A DNA stretch of 64,000 nt from Calycina herbarum (lineage: Eukaryota; Ascomycota; Leotiomycetes; Helotiales; Pezizellaceae), in assembly GCA_001414485.1 (NCBI GenBank), contig LLEY01000003.1, positions 1 through 64,000 of the forward strand, given 5' to 3'. Made by a program: the position numbers and the translations under genes. The notes under the pieces were generated by a model, which did not search any database, was not told the DNA's origin, and saw only the letters and a program-made list of their open reading frames with translations. Below, one piece after another: positions 43,862 through 55,941 of the stretch. Numbering within the stretch: position 1 is the stretch's first letter; each line of letters opens with the position of its first letter.

Positions 43862-44521
43862 CTGGCGCTTCTTTAAAAGGTAGAAGTCACTGCCTAAAAA
43901 TCATCAAAATCTCCTATCTAGTCTAGCTAACTATAACCCTTTATTCTATACTCTTAACTAATAAGAATACTCTATTTAAAAGTCTAATTATTCTATATTC
44001 CGTTCTACCTATTCTATAAGCTTAATATCTAGCTTATTAGTATCGATTAGCTTTTATAAAGCGTTATAGTAATCCTTCTTAGTTATAGTATCTACAGGGT
44101 TGCTTTTACTATTGATCTACTTAATCTCGTTAATCTCTTTTAGCTTATATACCTCTTATAGATATATAACATTAATTATTAATCGCTTCTCCTTAGTAAT
44201 ACCTAGCTTAGCTATATATTTGTAAATAGACTTCGAATTAGTATATATAATAAGCGGGACTTTAAAGCCTAAGATACTTTCTAAGGTTGATTTCATAGTA
44301 GCAGTAGTATTAAATCTAGAGCTTATTATATATAATTCTAAGGCTAAAACGCTGCGAGTAACTCTCTTATACTTAGTAGAAGACTAGTATAAAATATCGG
44401 TATTATCGTTCTTATTTATAAGTATTATTACGTAGCTGACTTATAATAATAAATCCTTGTTATTTACAAAAGAGCTATCTATAAAAGTATATAGCTTAAG
44501 CGAGTTTTAGTCTAATTTAAT
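43862..44521 (-). pseudogene. Copia-like element A, RNase H end
   Basis: Minus-strand translation gives the Copia RNase H: LYTFIDSSFVNNKDLLL (44480), LALELYIISSRFN (44340), YTNSKSIYKYIAKLG (44260), NPVDTITKKDYY (44110). These are the same positions as in the inverted neighbour at 51890-52330. Key acids are partly changed (IDGS to IDSS, TDSK to TNSK), as expected from RIP. The element continues at 52676 beyond the inserted element B. Confidence 0.85.
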
Positions 44522-44692
44522 TGTCGGTATACACACAAGTGGTTAACACTTCCACGTGCCCTTCTCCCTTAACGAGAAGGGCAGGTATTTAAGTAGAACC
44601 GAGTACAGACTTTACTCGGTATATATCAACGATAGTTATAAGAATATACACTCTTTTTATATCAAGCTATCGATCACTAAGTCGAACCAACA
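44522..44692 (+). repeat. 5' LTR of element B
   Basis: 171 bp, starting TGTCGG and ending CAACA. It is GC-richer than the 3' copy; almost every difference from it is C-to-T or G-to-A in the 3' copy. Confidence 0.92.
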
Positions 44693-44976
44693 CTGATCAG
44701 TGGACGTATAGATCAGATAACTTGGAACTACTGCACCCTGATCCTTAGGATTATACGTTTGTATAGTTACGAAAGTTGGGAAAGTAGGACCCTCTCTTAG
44801 ATTAGCACACTCTACTGATTATACTCGTTAAATCAAGTATATAACACTTAAACCGATCCTCTCTCTTAGATTACACGATTCCACTGGTTTACAAAACTCA
44901 TAAATCGATTATAAACTCTACGAATTATAATTACAAAATTACACCGCGAGGACGACTTGCCACCACCAAAAACATA

Positions 44977-45078
44977 CAAAATCCACTACAACCTTTACGA
45001 CTTGTGTACACAAAATCCACTGCAAACTCTACGAATTGCACACACAGAATCCACTGCAACCTCTACGACTTGCAGCCA
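44977..45078 (+). repeat. 34-bp repeat in the leader of element B, three copies
   Basis: CA(A/G)AATCCACT starts units at 44977, 45011 and 45045, each followed by (A/G)CAA(A/C)CT(T/C)TACGA(A/C)TTG. It lies between the 5' LTR and gag and may be part of the untranslated leader. Slippage is the likely origin. Confidence 0.8.
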
Positions 45079-45516
45079 CCAGAACAACTCGTGGGAGGCC
45101 GTTCGACTCTGACAAGCTACGTAAGATAACCTCGGATAATCTAGATTATCTAGCCCACTTCTAACAAGGCAATATCCGGAACACTTGACCCAATTCTAAC
45201 AGATAATCTCGGACAACACGGAACTAGAACTTGGCACAAGGAATAACCAGGAATATCTAACATAATAACCAATATAAGACGTACGGGACGGAACAACCCA
45301 CCTCTAAGGAAAAGTCAACCGAGAGGCCAAGCCACGTTCGATAAACAACAAGGCCTTCCATTCCACTCACCTCTCCCTGGCACTAGCACCTACGTTGTAT
45401 ACACTGCTAGGGATATCACCTACCGTCGATTTTATAACTGTCTTCGATTCTTTTACTACTTTCGATTATCTTAACACTTTTAAATAACACTTTCGACTTT
45501 TTCTACTGTCTATACT

Positions 45517-47250
45517 ATGGTACCACCATTATCTTCGGTTGAGAATAAGGAGGCTACGGCTTTTATAGAAGAAAAGATTATAGAATACGATGTCGAAGAC
45601 ATAGACGACGACTATCTCTAGGAGATATATCGAATACACTTTGACGACTGGGCTAAGTCGAGGTTTATATACATAGCTCGAAACACCTTGATTAAGATGC
45701 GGCAAGTACTTCGGAAGAGAGGTGTATAGGTAGAGATAGATAGCTATAAGAGGAATATACTAAACGCCCTCTACGATATAGCCTAAGAACTCGTACGTAC
45801 TAAATAGACGATTAAGGAACTATAGAGGGAAGTGAACAAGGGCAAAACCCAGTTAACAGAGATGGCCACGAGAGTTGTATATCTTAAGGCTTACCTAGAA
45901 CGATTCCCTAAACTGATCGACTATCCGAATATACCTATAGCCTCGGCTAATAACAATATTCCTTTAAACAACTTCTCTATAAACAGCATTCCTCTAAAGC
46001 ATATTCCTTCTAGTACTTTTCCTTTAATATCTACAAACAACATTCCTATTCCTATAACACCACTACTAAGCGAATATAGCCAGGATTACTTACGGTTACT
46101 CGGCAACCTTATAAAGTTATACTTAGAAGAGCAGAAGTACGGAAGTAAGGGAGACAACTTTAAACTTAAATCTATCATCTTCAAGGATATATATAAGCGT
46201 TGTAGTATACTACTCTTAGTATATAACCTAGCTTTCCCGATTATACTTAAGAGCTAGGCGTCTAACCACTTCTATACAAGTGTATTTAAGGACGGAAGGG
46301 ATTAATCATACGAATTCCTTTCTACTACTATCTAGACGTACCTCGAAGACAACTATACGCTAGAAGCTAATCTTCTAAATAGAACCGTACTATACTGTTA
46401 CAAACGAAGTCTAAGCCGGAATACTTAGATAAAACACTAAGCGAGTGTTTTAAGGCTATACTATCTAAACTAGAAGAACTACGATACAGGCTTTCAGAGG
46501 ATATACAAAGTAATAGTTAATTAACTAATAAGTTACTTATAGTATACGAGGAAGTACTAGAATACCGGAACGCGTGCTTAACCCTACTCTAGAATTCCTC
46601 TCTCTAGAGTACTATTACGCTCTTAAGGAGCTCTATTCGTAACTACGAAGTAAGCTATAAAAACACTGAGACTTTAATGTCTTACTACTATAACTTAAAC
46701 CTCGAGATCTTAATAACAGATCGTTACTTCTATAAGTATAACAACAACCAGAGACAAGACTATAAACCTAGAAAAAGTAATAAGTGTTACGTATATAATA
46801 AGGAATACCACCGATCCTAGAACTATATATAAGAAGAGTAGGATCGTTACTTCGCTAAGTAGTAAAAAGACAATAGAACCAACTTCTAAGGTAAGGACAG
46901 TGCCTTTGTCAAGAAAGTATACTATATATATATTATAAATATAGAGTATACAGAGGAAGAGAATATAGTAGAAACTCTTTAGACAGTTGCTTTATCTACT
47001 AACGACTATAACTTAGAAGATAAGGTTATCTACTACTTAGTTACTTCTATAGAATAAATCGATAACTTAAGTACTTAAACTCTTACTACCAACTTAATAA
47101 GCCTAGTATAAAAGTACTTATTATATAGATATATCCTACTATTAATCTCTAATATCACTTCTAAAAAGGACAGCTAGTTTACTAAAGAAGTATTCACTTC
47201 TATAGCTAAAAAGTATATAAAGAGCTACTTCTTTAGAGTTATAATTGATA
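45517..47250 (+). pseudogene. Element B gag and protease region
   Basis: ATG at 45517-45519 opens a frame (MVPPLSSVENKEAT ...) with acidic N-terminus, a Gln-stop at several points, an open stretch at 45832-46257 that contains an Asn/Ile/Pro-rich low-complexity part and LIKLYLEEQKYGSKGDNFKL. A region with a decayed zinc knuckle (KCYVYNKEYHRSQNY near 46790) follows. The organisation is that of gag in fungal Copia elements. The open 45832-46257 piece starts with GTG, not ATG, and is an internal part of gag. Confidence 0.7.
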
Positions 47251-49039
47251 CTAGAGTAACATAGAAGTCGAGTATAGAATACGATTAATATCTCGCTTAT
47301 ACTAAATATATTAATAATATCCCGATTAACAAAAGTACTAAGAGACAGTTTAATATCCAGTTTAGTAAGGGTTTTACTTCTTCTCTTAGTTTAATTACTA
47401 TTAGTATACTCGTAGGTTATATAGAATTCTATATTATATAGTTAGACACACTGTTTATCCTATATATTAATAATATAGATAAGTTATATATCTCGCTAAA
47501 TAACTTTAAAAACATCCTTATCTAGGAAGACGACAAGAGAAGAGAAACTAGACAATTTAACGTTATAAGACGGTTTAGATATCTCTTCCTTCTTTAGAAT
47601 AAGGCTATATATAATCTTATCTAGGAATCGCTATATTACTTATTAGAAGTCGATATCTACTGCTTATATAAACGGTTCAGCTATCTCTTAGTACTACGTT
47701 TACAACGTATACTAGAGAAAGCTGGTTATAATATCGATTAAGGCGTATTATAGCACCTTACAAAGTACTGTAAATACTACTAGAAGTATAGAAAGTTACT
47801 TAGCCGGTTTAAGTTCACGCTCTACAACGATATCGAGTTTAATTATAATACTATTATAGACGTCTTCTTTTTAGAAGGAAGGGGAGTCTTATATATTATA
47901 GACTAAGTAACTTAGTACTAATCCGGAGAGTTTCTATCGGATATAAGTGTAAAGAGTACGTAGGAGATCTTCTAGAAGTGCTAGATAAACACCTACTTAG
48001 GACCCTCGGATTATATTACTACGGACGAAGGAAGGAACTTCGTTACTAAAGAGTTTAAGAGATACGCTAGCTCGATAGAAATTAAGGTTAAGACAGTACC
48101 GGTTAAGGCATATAACTTTATTAGTATAGTAGAATAATACTATAGACTAATCAGGCGTATATACTCGATTATTCGAGAATAATAGCTAGAACTCGTAAGG
48201 ACTTTAGTACTATAAATAGTATTTAAAGCTATTAATAATATAGTAGAACTAAACAGATTAGTTCCTACCTTACTAGTATATAGTACTTATTCTTATATAG
48301 CTAAGAGTAATACTCTATTATAGATAATATTCTAGAGATCTAAGATATATAAGAAGGCTACCGAGGAAGCTTATAAGCTACTTACTAAGTAATAAGTTAA
48401 TAATACCCTTTATACGCGGAACGGTCTATTACTAAATAGAATTAAGGACTTGCTACTTAGTACGGAAGTCCTTATTTAGCGAGAATATAAGAAATTCTAG
48501 ATAGAACCCTTTCCGCTATAAGAGATAGAGAACGAGGACTATATTATAATACTACTAAGTAGACTTATAAGATTTAGATCTACAGTAGTAAAACCGTACT
48601 TTGAGGAAATCTCTAAAACTCTTAAACTAGTACTAGATACGACCTTATAAGCTTACTAGTACTAGGAGGATAAGGAGGCTCTACCCCGCTTATAAAATTA
48701 CGAATAAGATTCTCTAATTCGACCTCGAACTCGCTACTAACTTCAGCAGCTTCTAGAACGACAGGATATTTATATAGATCTACTAGAGCTATAACTAAGA
48801 CAAGGCCTCCTTTTAAAGCTAATATTAAGTCTAAGTTAAATTCAAAAGCGTAGACGAGGAAGACTATGAAAGCATCTAAGACTAGACGAGTCCTTTGAAG
48901 TATTACTATAAGAAGTAGATATCGAGACCTTAGTAGATAATACTAGGAAGTATATTACTTTAGGCGACGTTAAGACTTTTCTATCCTTTATAGTAGAGGA
49001 CAACTGCTATAATATTAAAGTATTCGTTTTAAACGATAA
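47251..49039 (+). pseudogene. Element B integrase region
   Basis: Contains GVLYIIDxVTQYQSGEF near 47900, TYLGPSDYITTDEGRNFVTK near 48000 and VPVKAYNFISIVEQYYRLIR near 48110. This is the D-D-E retroviral-type integrase core of a group of fungal Copia-like elements. Most stops are Gln replacements. A C-terminal tail with ENEDYIIILLSRLIRFRSTVV follows. The Fot1 element interrupts the polyprotein just after this at 49042. Confidence 0.82.
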
Positions 49040-49041
49040 TA

Positions 49042-50881
49042 TAAGCGAACCCGACAGATAAGCGAACTCGACACTTTAATATATACTCCTAATAAAAACC
49101 ACGATAATTCAACTATAACGCCTATAATCAATTAAAACTACTAGGATTCTTCTTCCTTAGATACCTCTTCTATTATTCTACAAGTACGTATATTATACCT
49201 AGTCTGTCTATAGTTGCTACAGCGCTATACACGTGTTTCTTCCTCTAGCTTCTAACTAACAATTGCCCTTGTTTCTTATTCTACTTAATATCTAATATCT
49301 CTCTCGTTCTATAGATCCTCTGCTTCTCGTTGGCTAAGTAATCCTCCTTATTATAGACGTGTTTTCTTAGCTCTCCGGCACTTACTAAGTACTTTGTTTA
49401 CCCGTCGAAGACTCTAGTTCTCAGCTTTTAATATTACTAGCTAATATATGATTTTCGATATACCCTTTGTAAACTAGTCAACAGCCTCGTAAATATTAGT
49501 TAGAGAGCTATTCTAGTAGTAGGTAATTCGATTTTTAATTAATATAGTCTATAATATAGCTTTAGTTAAGTTATTTAGTATCTAGGAAACCTAAGGTTAA
49601 GTAGTACCTAGGCAGGAGTTTATAAGCATAGGCGTCTTTAACTTAAGATTAAGCGTAGATATTACACTCTCAAGGTTAAATAGAAGAAGTCTAGCTCCCT
49701 AGAACCCTCCTCGAATATTACTTTTAGTTATTATAATATTAAATATAGTATAGAAGGTAGAAAAGAAGTCGTCCTTAGTAATATAGGAAATATTAGCCTG
49801 TATTATATCTTTAATTTACCGACTATATACCTGTTTTAGAGGGCTAAAACACCTAATATCAAGTAGCTAGAGTATGTAGGAAGAATAAGCGGGTATATAA
49901 AGAGTAATAATATTATATTCCTTATAGTACTTCTTAAACTCGTCTAAGTAGTAGCTCTTATAACCGTCGAGGACTAATAGGCGAAAAATACTAATAGTTT
50001 AAGGCTTTATATACTTCTTAAAATACCGAATCTAATCTATACTCTTCTCGTTTATAGTCTAACTATTATTAGTAGTAGTAATTACCTAGTTAAGTAGAAA
50101 TCTATTGTTTTAATACTAAGAGTCTAGGTGATTTTTCCCTATAATAACTACAAATAGTAGAACGTTCTAGTCTTAAGAATTAATACCCTAAATTACTATA
50201 ACCTATTCCCGATTACTAAGCTATATTCTTTTCGCTTTTATACGCTCTTCTAAGCTTATTATAACTATTATAGTTAAGATAATACCTATTATAAACCTAG
50301 TCTCGTTAAAGTTGTAGATATCTACTTTATTAATTCTATACTTTATAATTATATTCTATATAAGCTTAAACCAGCTACGAATAACTTCTAGATCTTCGCA
50401 CTTAGCTCTCTAGTAGTCGTATTTACGCTAGAAGCGTGTCTAAAGCTCTAGACAGCGCTTAACAAAGTTAGAAGCCTAATGTTTACTAATATATAACGCG
50501 TCGTATATCGTAAGTAGTCGATTTACTATATCTTTAATAATAGACAGCTAGAGAGGAAATCCTTTAGTAGCTAAGTCGAGTATATATTAAATAAGCACTA
50601 ATTTCTCTAAGTCGGTTAATTTCTATAAGTTAGCTGAAATATCACGTCGTAGAGGAATACTAAGTTTATAGGAACTAAGCTTATAATAACTATAAGAATA
50701 TATCTTTGCTACTACTTAAGCGCTTAACTTTAGGTCGTTTTACATAGCCTAGAGAGCTAGAATGATTTTCCTTTCGTCGTCTTCCTATAGTATATTTTAT
50801 CGTAGAGATATTAAGTGTTTAGTAGAGTAGTTATATAAACGTATTAAAGTGTCGGGTTCGCTTATCTATCGGGTTCGCTTA
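49042..50881 (-). mobile_element. Fot1/pogo-type DNA transposon 2, 1840 bp, inside element B
   Basis: Inverted ends start TAAGCGAACCCGACAG and are flanked by TA (49040-49041 and 50882-50883). As in transposon 1, each end carries two copies of a word (AAGCGAACCCGACA) spaced 17 bp apart, but the word itself is different, so this is a separate family. A minus-strand transposase relic fills it. Confidence 0.92.
49150..50700 (-). pseudogene. Fot1/pogo transposase relic 2 (DDE_1)
   Basis: Minus-strand segments: YNFNETRFIIGIIL (50310), QLGNREQVIVIQG-like (50200), LLVLDGYKSYYLDEFKKYY (49970), IITLYIPAYSSYILQLLDIR (49880) and CFSPLKQVYSRQIK (49830). The second and third catalytic Asp (LVLDGY, QLLDIR) are kept; the first is Asn (NFNET instead of NFDET). 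C-terminal leucine/lysine-rich coils follow. Stops at Gln positions throughout. It is better preserved than transposase relic 1. Confidence 0.88.
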
Positions 50882-50883
50882 TA

Positions 50884-52440
50884 ATATACGTTAGAAGGAA
50901 ATCAATAGTCTTATAGACTATAGCGTATTTAAGGTAATTACCTAGGAGAATATATCTTTAGATACTAGGATCTTTAGATTCTAATTCGTTGATAATATTA
51001 AACTTAAGAGTATAGTACTTGCTTTTATAAAGTCAAGACTTGTTATTTAAGTATATAACGATACTAGGAAGTTACTAGTACTTATATAAGCTTCTACTAT
51101 CTAGAGAGTTAGCTAAAGGATAATATTAGTACTAATAACTATCTTCTTAGAACTTTAAGTCTAGAGTCGGGATATTATATAAGTATATACCTAATCCTTA
51201 ACGGAACTAAACCGGAAGTTCTTTATACGACCGCTAAAGAGATATCTACAGTAGGAGAGTTTATTCCTTAAATTAATTAAGCTCTTATATAGTATCCTAG
51301 AAGCTGGTAGCTACTGGTTTATAATATACTAGAAGCACTATATAGATAAGCTTTCTATACTCTAATCTACCTTCGACCCCTGCCTTTTATATACTAAGAA
51401 AGCTAACTCTTTCGATATAATAGAGCTTTAAACAGACGATACTCTTATACTTGTAAATGCCGTCTTTCTTACTAAAGAAGAATAAGTAATTAAGGAAGCC
51501 GGCTTCCCTTCTAAGGAAAAGGAATAGCTTATAGCAGATTATCTAATTAAGTTTAATAGAGGTCTGATTACTAAGTACCTAGATAGCTTAATTACACTCT
51601 TCTAGGATTATACTAAGAACTTGAATTTAGTATAAAGGTTACTAGCCGAGACTGTTAATATAAAGGGATTATTCTATATAGTATCTACTAAAGAATAATA
51701 CGTTGTATAGCGTGCTCGGAGGGTATATCTAGTAACTATATCCTAACCGGAAGCTGTATTTAACCTATTCTACGCTGCTTAGACAACCGATCCGTAAAAG
51801 GACGATATTAACCTTCTTAACAAACGTATTTAGTAGCAAATCGATAATACTATAAGAGGCCTTAAGTACGTAAAACTGGACAAGAACTCGCTTAAACTTT
51901 ACGCTTTTATAGACGGCTCTTTTACGAATAATAAGAATCTATCGTTCTAAATTAGATACGTAATTACACTTGTAGATAAGGACGATAACGCTAATATCTT
52001 ATACTAGTCTTCTACTAAGTATAAGCGTGTAACTCGTAGCGTTTTAGCCTTAGAGTTATACGTAATAAGTTCTAGTTTTGACGCTGCTGCTTCTATTAAG
52101 TTAACTCTAGAAAGCATCCTTTCTATTAAAGTCTCTCTTGTTATATATACTGACTCGAAGCCTATATACGAGTATATAGCTGAACTGGGAACTACTAAAG
52201 AGAAGCGTTTAATAATTAACGTTATATACTTGAGAGAGGTATATAAGCTAAGAGAGATTAACGAGATTAAATAGATAGATAGTAAAAGTAACCCCGTAGA
52301 TGCTATAACAAAAGGGGACTGTTATAACGCTCTCTAAAGACTGATTAATATAAATAAGCTAGATATAAAGCTTATAGAATAGATAGAAAGAAGTAAGAAG
52401 TAATCTAGGATATAGAACTAAGCATTATATCTAGTTAGAG
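50884..52440 (+). pseudogene. Element B reverse transcriptase and RNase H
   Basis: The polyprotein resumes after the Fot1 insert. Copia-type RT is recognised from GAVRPLYGLPEAGSYWFI-like sequence near 51310, STFDPCLLYTKKA (51380) and LQTDDTLILVNAVFLTKEE (51430). RNase H follows: LYAFIDGSFTNNKNLSFQI (51910), LALELYVISSSF (52060), YTDSKPIYEYIAELG (52160), NPVDAITKGDCYNAL (52300). The RNase H acids are intact here, unlike in element A. Frame shifts and Gln stops interrupt it. Confidence 0.85.
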
Positions 52441-52504
52441 AGGATAAGACTGATTTTTAATGATTTTTAGAGTACTACTTCTACCGACTTTGAAGAAGTA
52501 CTAG

Positions 52505-52675
52505 TATCGGTATATATATAAGTAGTTAGCACTTCTACGTACTCTTCTCGCTTAATAAGAAGAGTAGGTATTTAAGTAGAACCGAGTATAGACTTTACTC
52601 GGTATATATCAACGATAGTTATAAGAATATATACTCTTTTTATATCAAGCTATCGACTACTAAGTCGAACTAATA
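52505..52675 (+). repeat. 3' LTR of element B
   Basis: 171 bp partner of 44522-44692. Its ends have mutated to TATCGG and TAATA, both C:G-to-T:A changes. Confidence 0.9.
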
Positions 52676-55600
52676 TTAATATATTTAAGCCCTCTTATAG
52701 TATTATTAATTTGCTATTAAATTCGCTTATTAAGAAGGCTAATATTATTCTCTTATAGATTAGTTATCTAGGTAATATATAATAAATCGAATACTACTTC
52801 TAGCTAGGACACTATTACTAAATATACTTCTTAAGTACGCTAAGTAACGTATTAATCTTTAGTAGATACTATATAGAAAGTGTCTTTTATATTAGATATC
52901 TTAGCTAGTACTTTTTATACTAATTTCAAGTGTTTTATATAATCCTAGGTAAGAGTAATAGAGCTATCTTATAGCTTACTAATTAGCCTACTATTAAACT
53001 AAATTAGGTAGATAATAGTAAGTTCTTATCTTTCTTTTAATATAAATCTAGCTTTCTTAATAATACTTTCTTCTTTCTTAGTAAAAGTATTATTTATAAG
53101 TATAAGAGTATCGTTAGTCTAGAGGCCTATTATACTAAAGAGTCCTTTATTAGCTTATAATAATTTAGTATATAAAAGATAAGAATTAAAAGTTAATTAT
53201 TCTATTATAAGCTTTATAGTATAGTATTTATAGTATATTATAAACTAGTGGTTTCTAGCTTCTAGAATACTATATAATAACTTAATAACTTTAAAGAATA
53301 TATTCTCCTACTAAGAATATCCCTTTAGTAGATATATAAAGAACTTCTGATTTAGTTTAGTTAATAACTATATATATACTTAAGTAATATCCTAGATATA
53401 AACTCGTAAATCTAGGTATACTACTATAAGTATAAGGATAATTCTTTAGCTTACTCTTTAAATAGTAGGAGCTTAAGTATAAGTAACTTTTTATTATTAT
53501 TATATACTTAAATAATAAGTCTTAACTTTATAAAAGCAAGTATTATACTCTTAAACTTAATATTATCTACGAAGTATAATCTAAAGATTCTAGTATTAGA
53601 GAGTAATTCTATATATATTATACTATTAGTAGCTATAAATACCTTAGTATTATACTCTTTCTTAATAGAAGAAAGGAAAGTCTTAATATCGTCGATAGTA
53701 ATATAGTTCTTAGTCTTATTAATAAAAGTATCTATCTCTTAGAATAATACCTTAAAAGGCTTATTTAAAGGTCTTAGATACTTTTAGAGTCGACCTTATT
53801 CGTGCTTTAAGACTGGTTCCGATGTTAACTCTAGTAGATCGGCGTAAATTAGATAAGGTTAAAGCTCTTCTTAAGGCCCTGTTCTAGTATCTATATCTAC
53901 TTATTAATAAGATTATAGTATTATCTCGCTTATCTATAGAACTTCTTCTAAGAGTTCCTCGAAGTATAGCTTTACTACTATAGATCTAAATTCCATAGGT
54001 CTACTTAGTAGTAGTATAATATAATTCTTATTCTTAATTTCTTATAATAAAAAGAGACTAGTCTAAGAGTTTTAATACTCTTACTAGACGAGTACTTCTA
54101 AGTTTAGTAGTAATTCCTTAATTCTACTAGATAATAGACTATTCTAAGTATTAAGGGCATCCTTAACTTAATACTTAGTAAGTAACTTCTATACTTCCTT
54201 AGTAGCTTTCTTATAAGTTTTAGATCTCTAGGATATTATATATAAAGAAGTATTATTCTTAGCTATATAAGAATAAGCACTACAAATAAGTAAAGTAGGT
54301 ACGAAACCGTTAGGTTCTACTATATTATTAATAGCCTTAAATGCTATCTAGAGAGTAGAGTGTTATAAATTACACTTTACGTAATAAGTAGTCTAGACAG
54401 CGCTTTAATAGAATAAGATATAGAATCAAGAGAAAAGGAAGGTAACATAGAAGAAGGTTCCTAATCTAGAAAGATTAGAGAAACTTAGGATCTCATTGTT
54501 AGAAGTATATTAGGCGTCACGTGATGTTGATCGCCTATATCGCTCTAATCGCGAGCGACGCGAGCGATATAAGCGATTCGAGTAATAGAAGTAATAATAG
54601 GAGAACGAAGATTCTATATATATAACTAGTATATCTGCTATTAGATAGAAGCTTTGTACTTAACTTAGTTATTAATCTTATTATCTTATTTAATATCTTT
54701 GATATAAGTAACGAGTTTACTTCTAAGTAGATAACCCGGCGTATCTATACTTCTTATTTATATACTAACCTTCGAGACTTAGTTACCTTTGTTTAGTTTG
54801 TTTAAGTTTCGTTATATAGAGCTCTTTATAAGACTAGGTTATTATTCCTAAATAATTAAGTATATATAGCAAATTAGTCTATAGTATTATTCTACTATAC
54901 TAATAGAGTTATATGCTTTAACTAGTATAGTTTCAACTTTAACTCTTATTAAATTAGTATATCTCTTAAATTCCTTTATAATAAAGTTCTTTCTAACGTC
55001 TATAGTAATATAATTAAGAGGTTCTAAGTAGGTGTTAATCTAGTACTTTTTAAAGGTCTTCTAAGTACTATTTATACTTATATCTACTAAAAAGTCTCTA
55101 GATTAATATCGAGTTCCTTTATCTATAATATATAGTATAGATTTCTCTTTTAAAAAGAAGGTATTTATAATTATATTATAATTAAACTCGATATTATTAT
55201 AAAGTATAAATTTAAATCAGCTAAGTAACTTTCTATACTTTTGGTAATACTTATAGAATTTAGTAAGATATTATAGAATATCTTATTCGATATTATAACT
55301 AGCTCGTTTAAGTACACGTTATAAGCGTAGTATAGATAGGTAACTAAAGCGCTTATAAAGACGCCTAATATCGACATCTATAAAGTAATATAAGGATTCT
55401 TATATAAGGTTATATATAGCCTTATTCTAGAGTAGAAAGAGGTGTCTAAATTATTATATAATTCTAAATCGTTTTATCTCTTAACTCTTTCTATTCTCTT
55501 AAATAAGAACGTTTTAGAGGTTATTAAACGATATATATAAGCGGTCTATATTATTAATATATATAATAAAAGATATATCTAAGTATATAATATAGAATTC

Positions 55601-55726
55601 TATATAGCTGATTAATATACTAATTATAATTAATTCTAAGAAGGTAGTATAACCTTTACTAAATTATATACTAATCTAGCCTTTAGTACTTTCGTTAATA
55701 GAGATATTTATTAAGATTTAAGTTAG
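52676..55726 (-). pseudogene. Copia-like element A, RT to integrase/protease part
   Basis: The minus strand runs parallel to element B: RT/linker region (52680-54000), integrase with LVDIS-like, INTYLEPLNYITIDVRKNF (near 54960) and KAYNSISIVEQYYRLI (54890), pre-integrase region KYYQKYRKLLSRFKFILYNN (about 55200) and a protease-like zone up to about 55720. It is interrupted by a solo LTR at 54361-54816 and ends at a gypsy insertion near 55727. The open frame at 55171-55377 is another reading frame of this region. Heavily RIP-mutated. Confidence 0.8.
54361..54816. mobile_element. Solo LTR, 456 bp, inside element A integrase
   Basis: Begins TGTTATAAATT and ends TTTCGTTATA (CA changed to TA). 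It is flanked by TAGAG at 54356-54360 and 54817-54821. Taking it out restores the continuity of the integrase sequence relative to element B. Near 54521-54564 it holds a hairpin with arms CGCCTATATCGCTC and GAGCGATATAAGCG (one mismatch) around a CG-rich loop. The rest is RIP-mutated. Confidence 0.85.
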
Positions 55727-55941
55727 TGAATAAGTTTAGCTATTCTTTAGAAATTAGATTCTATACTATAGATTTAGTTAAATAGTTCCTCTACTTAGAG
55801 AACTCTTCTCTGCTTATAGATAATCTAATTATATAACTTTATATATTATCTACTGTTTATATATTTATATAATCGATAAAGTTATTATATCTCTCTTATA
55901 CTATTTAGCTAATAATACTATTACTATAATAGCTTACTACG

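Larger units (their letters stand above)
44522..52675 (+). mobile_element. Copia-like element B, complete, inserted inverted into element A
   Basis: Two 171-bp LTRs (TGTCGG...CAACA; the right copy reads TATCGG...TAATA after RIP), with target duplication TTAAT at 44517-44521 and 52676-52680. Between them on the plus strand lie gag, integrase, Copia-type reverse transcriptase and RNase H. Without the 1.84-kb Fot1 insert the element is about 6.3 kb. Its 5' LTR and leader are far less mutated than the rest. Gln-to-stop changes inactivate all frames. Confidence 0.92.

Noticed and set aside
55171..55377. 68-codon hydrophobic minus-strand frame
   Set aside because: Alternative frame of the element A integrase region; the parallel with element B lies in another frame.
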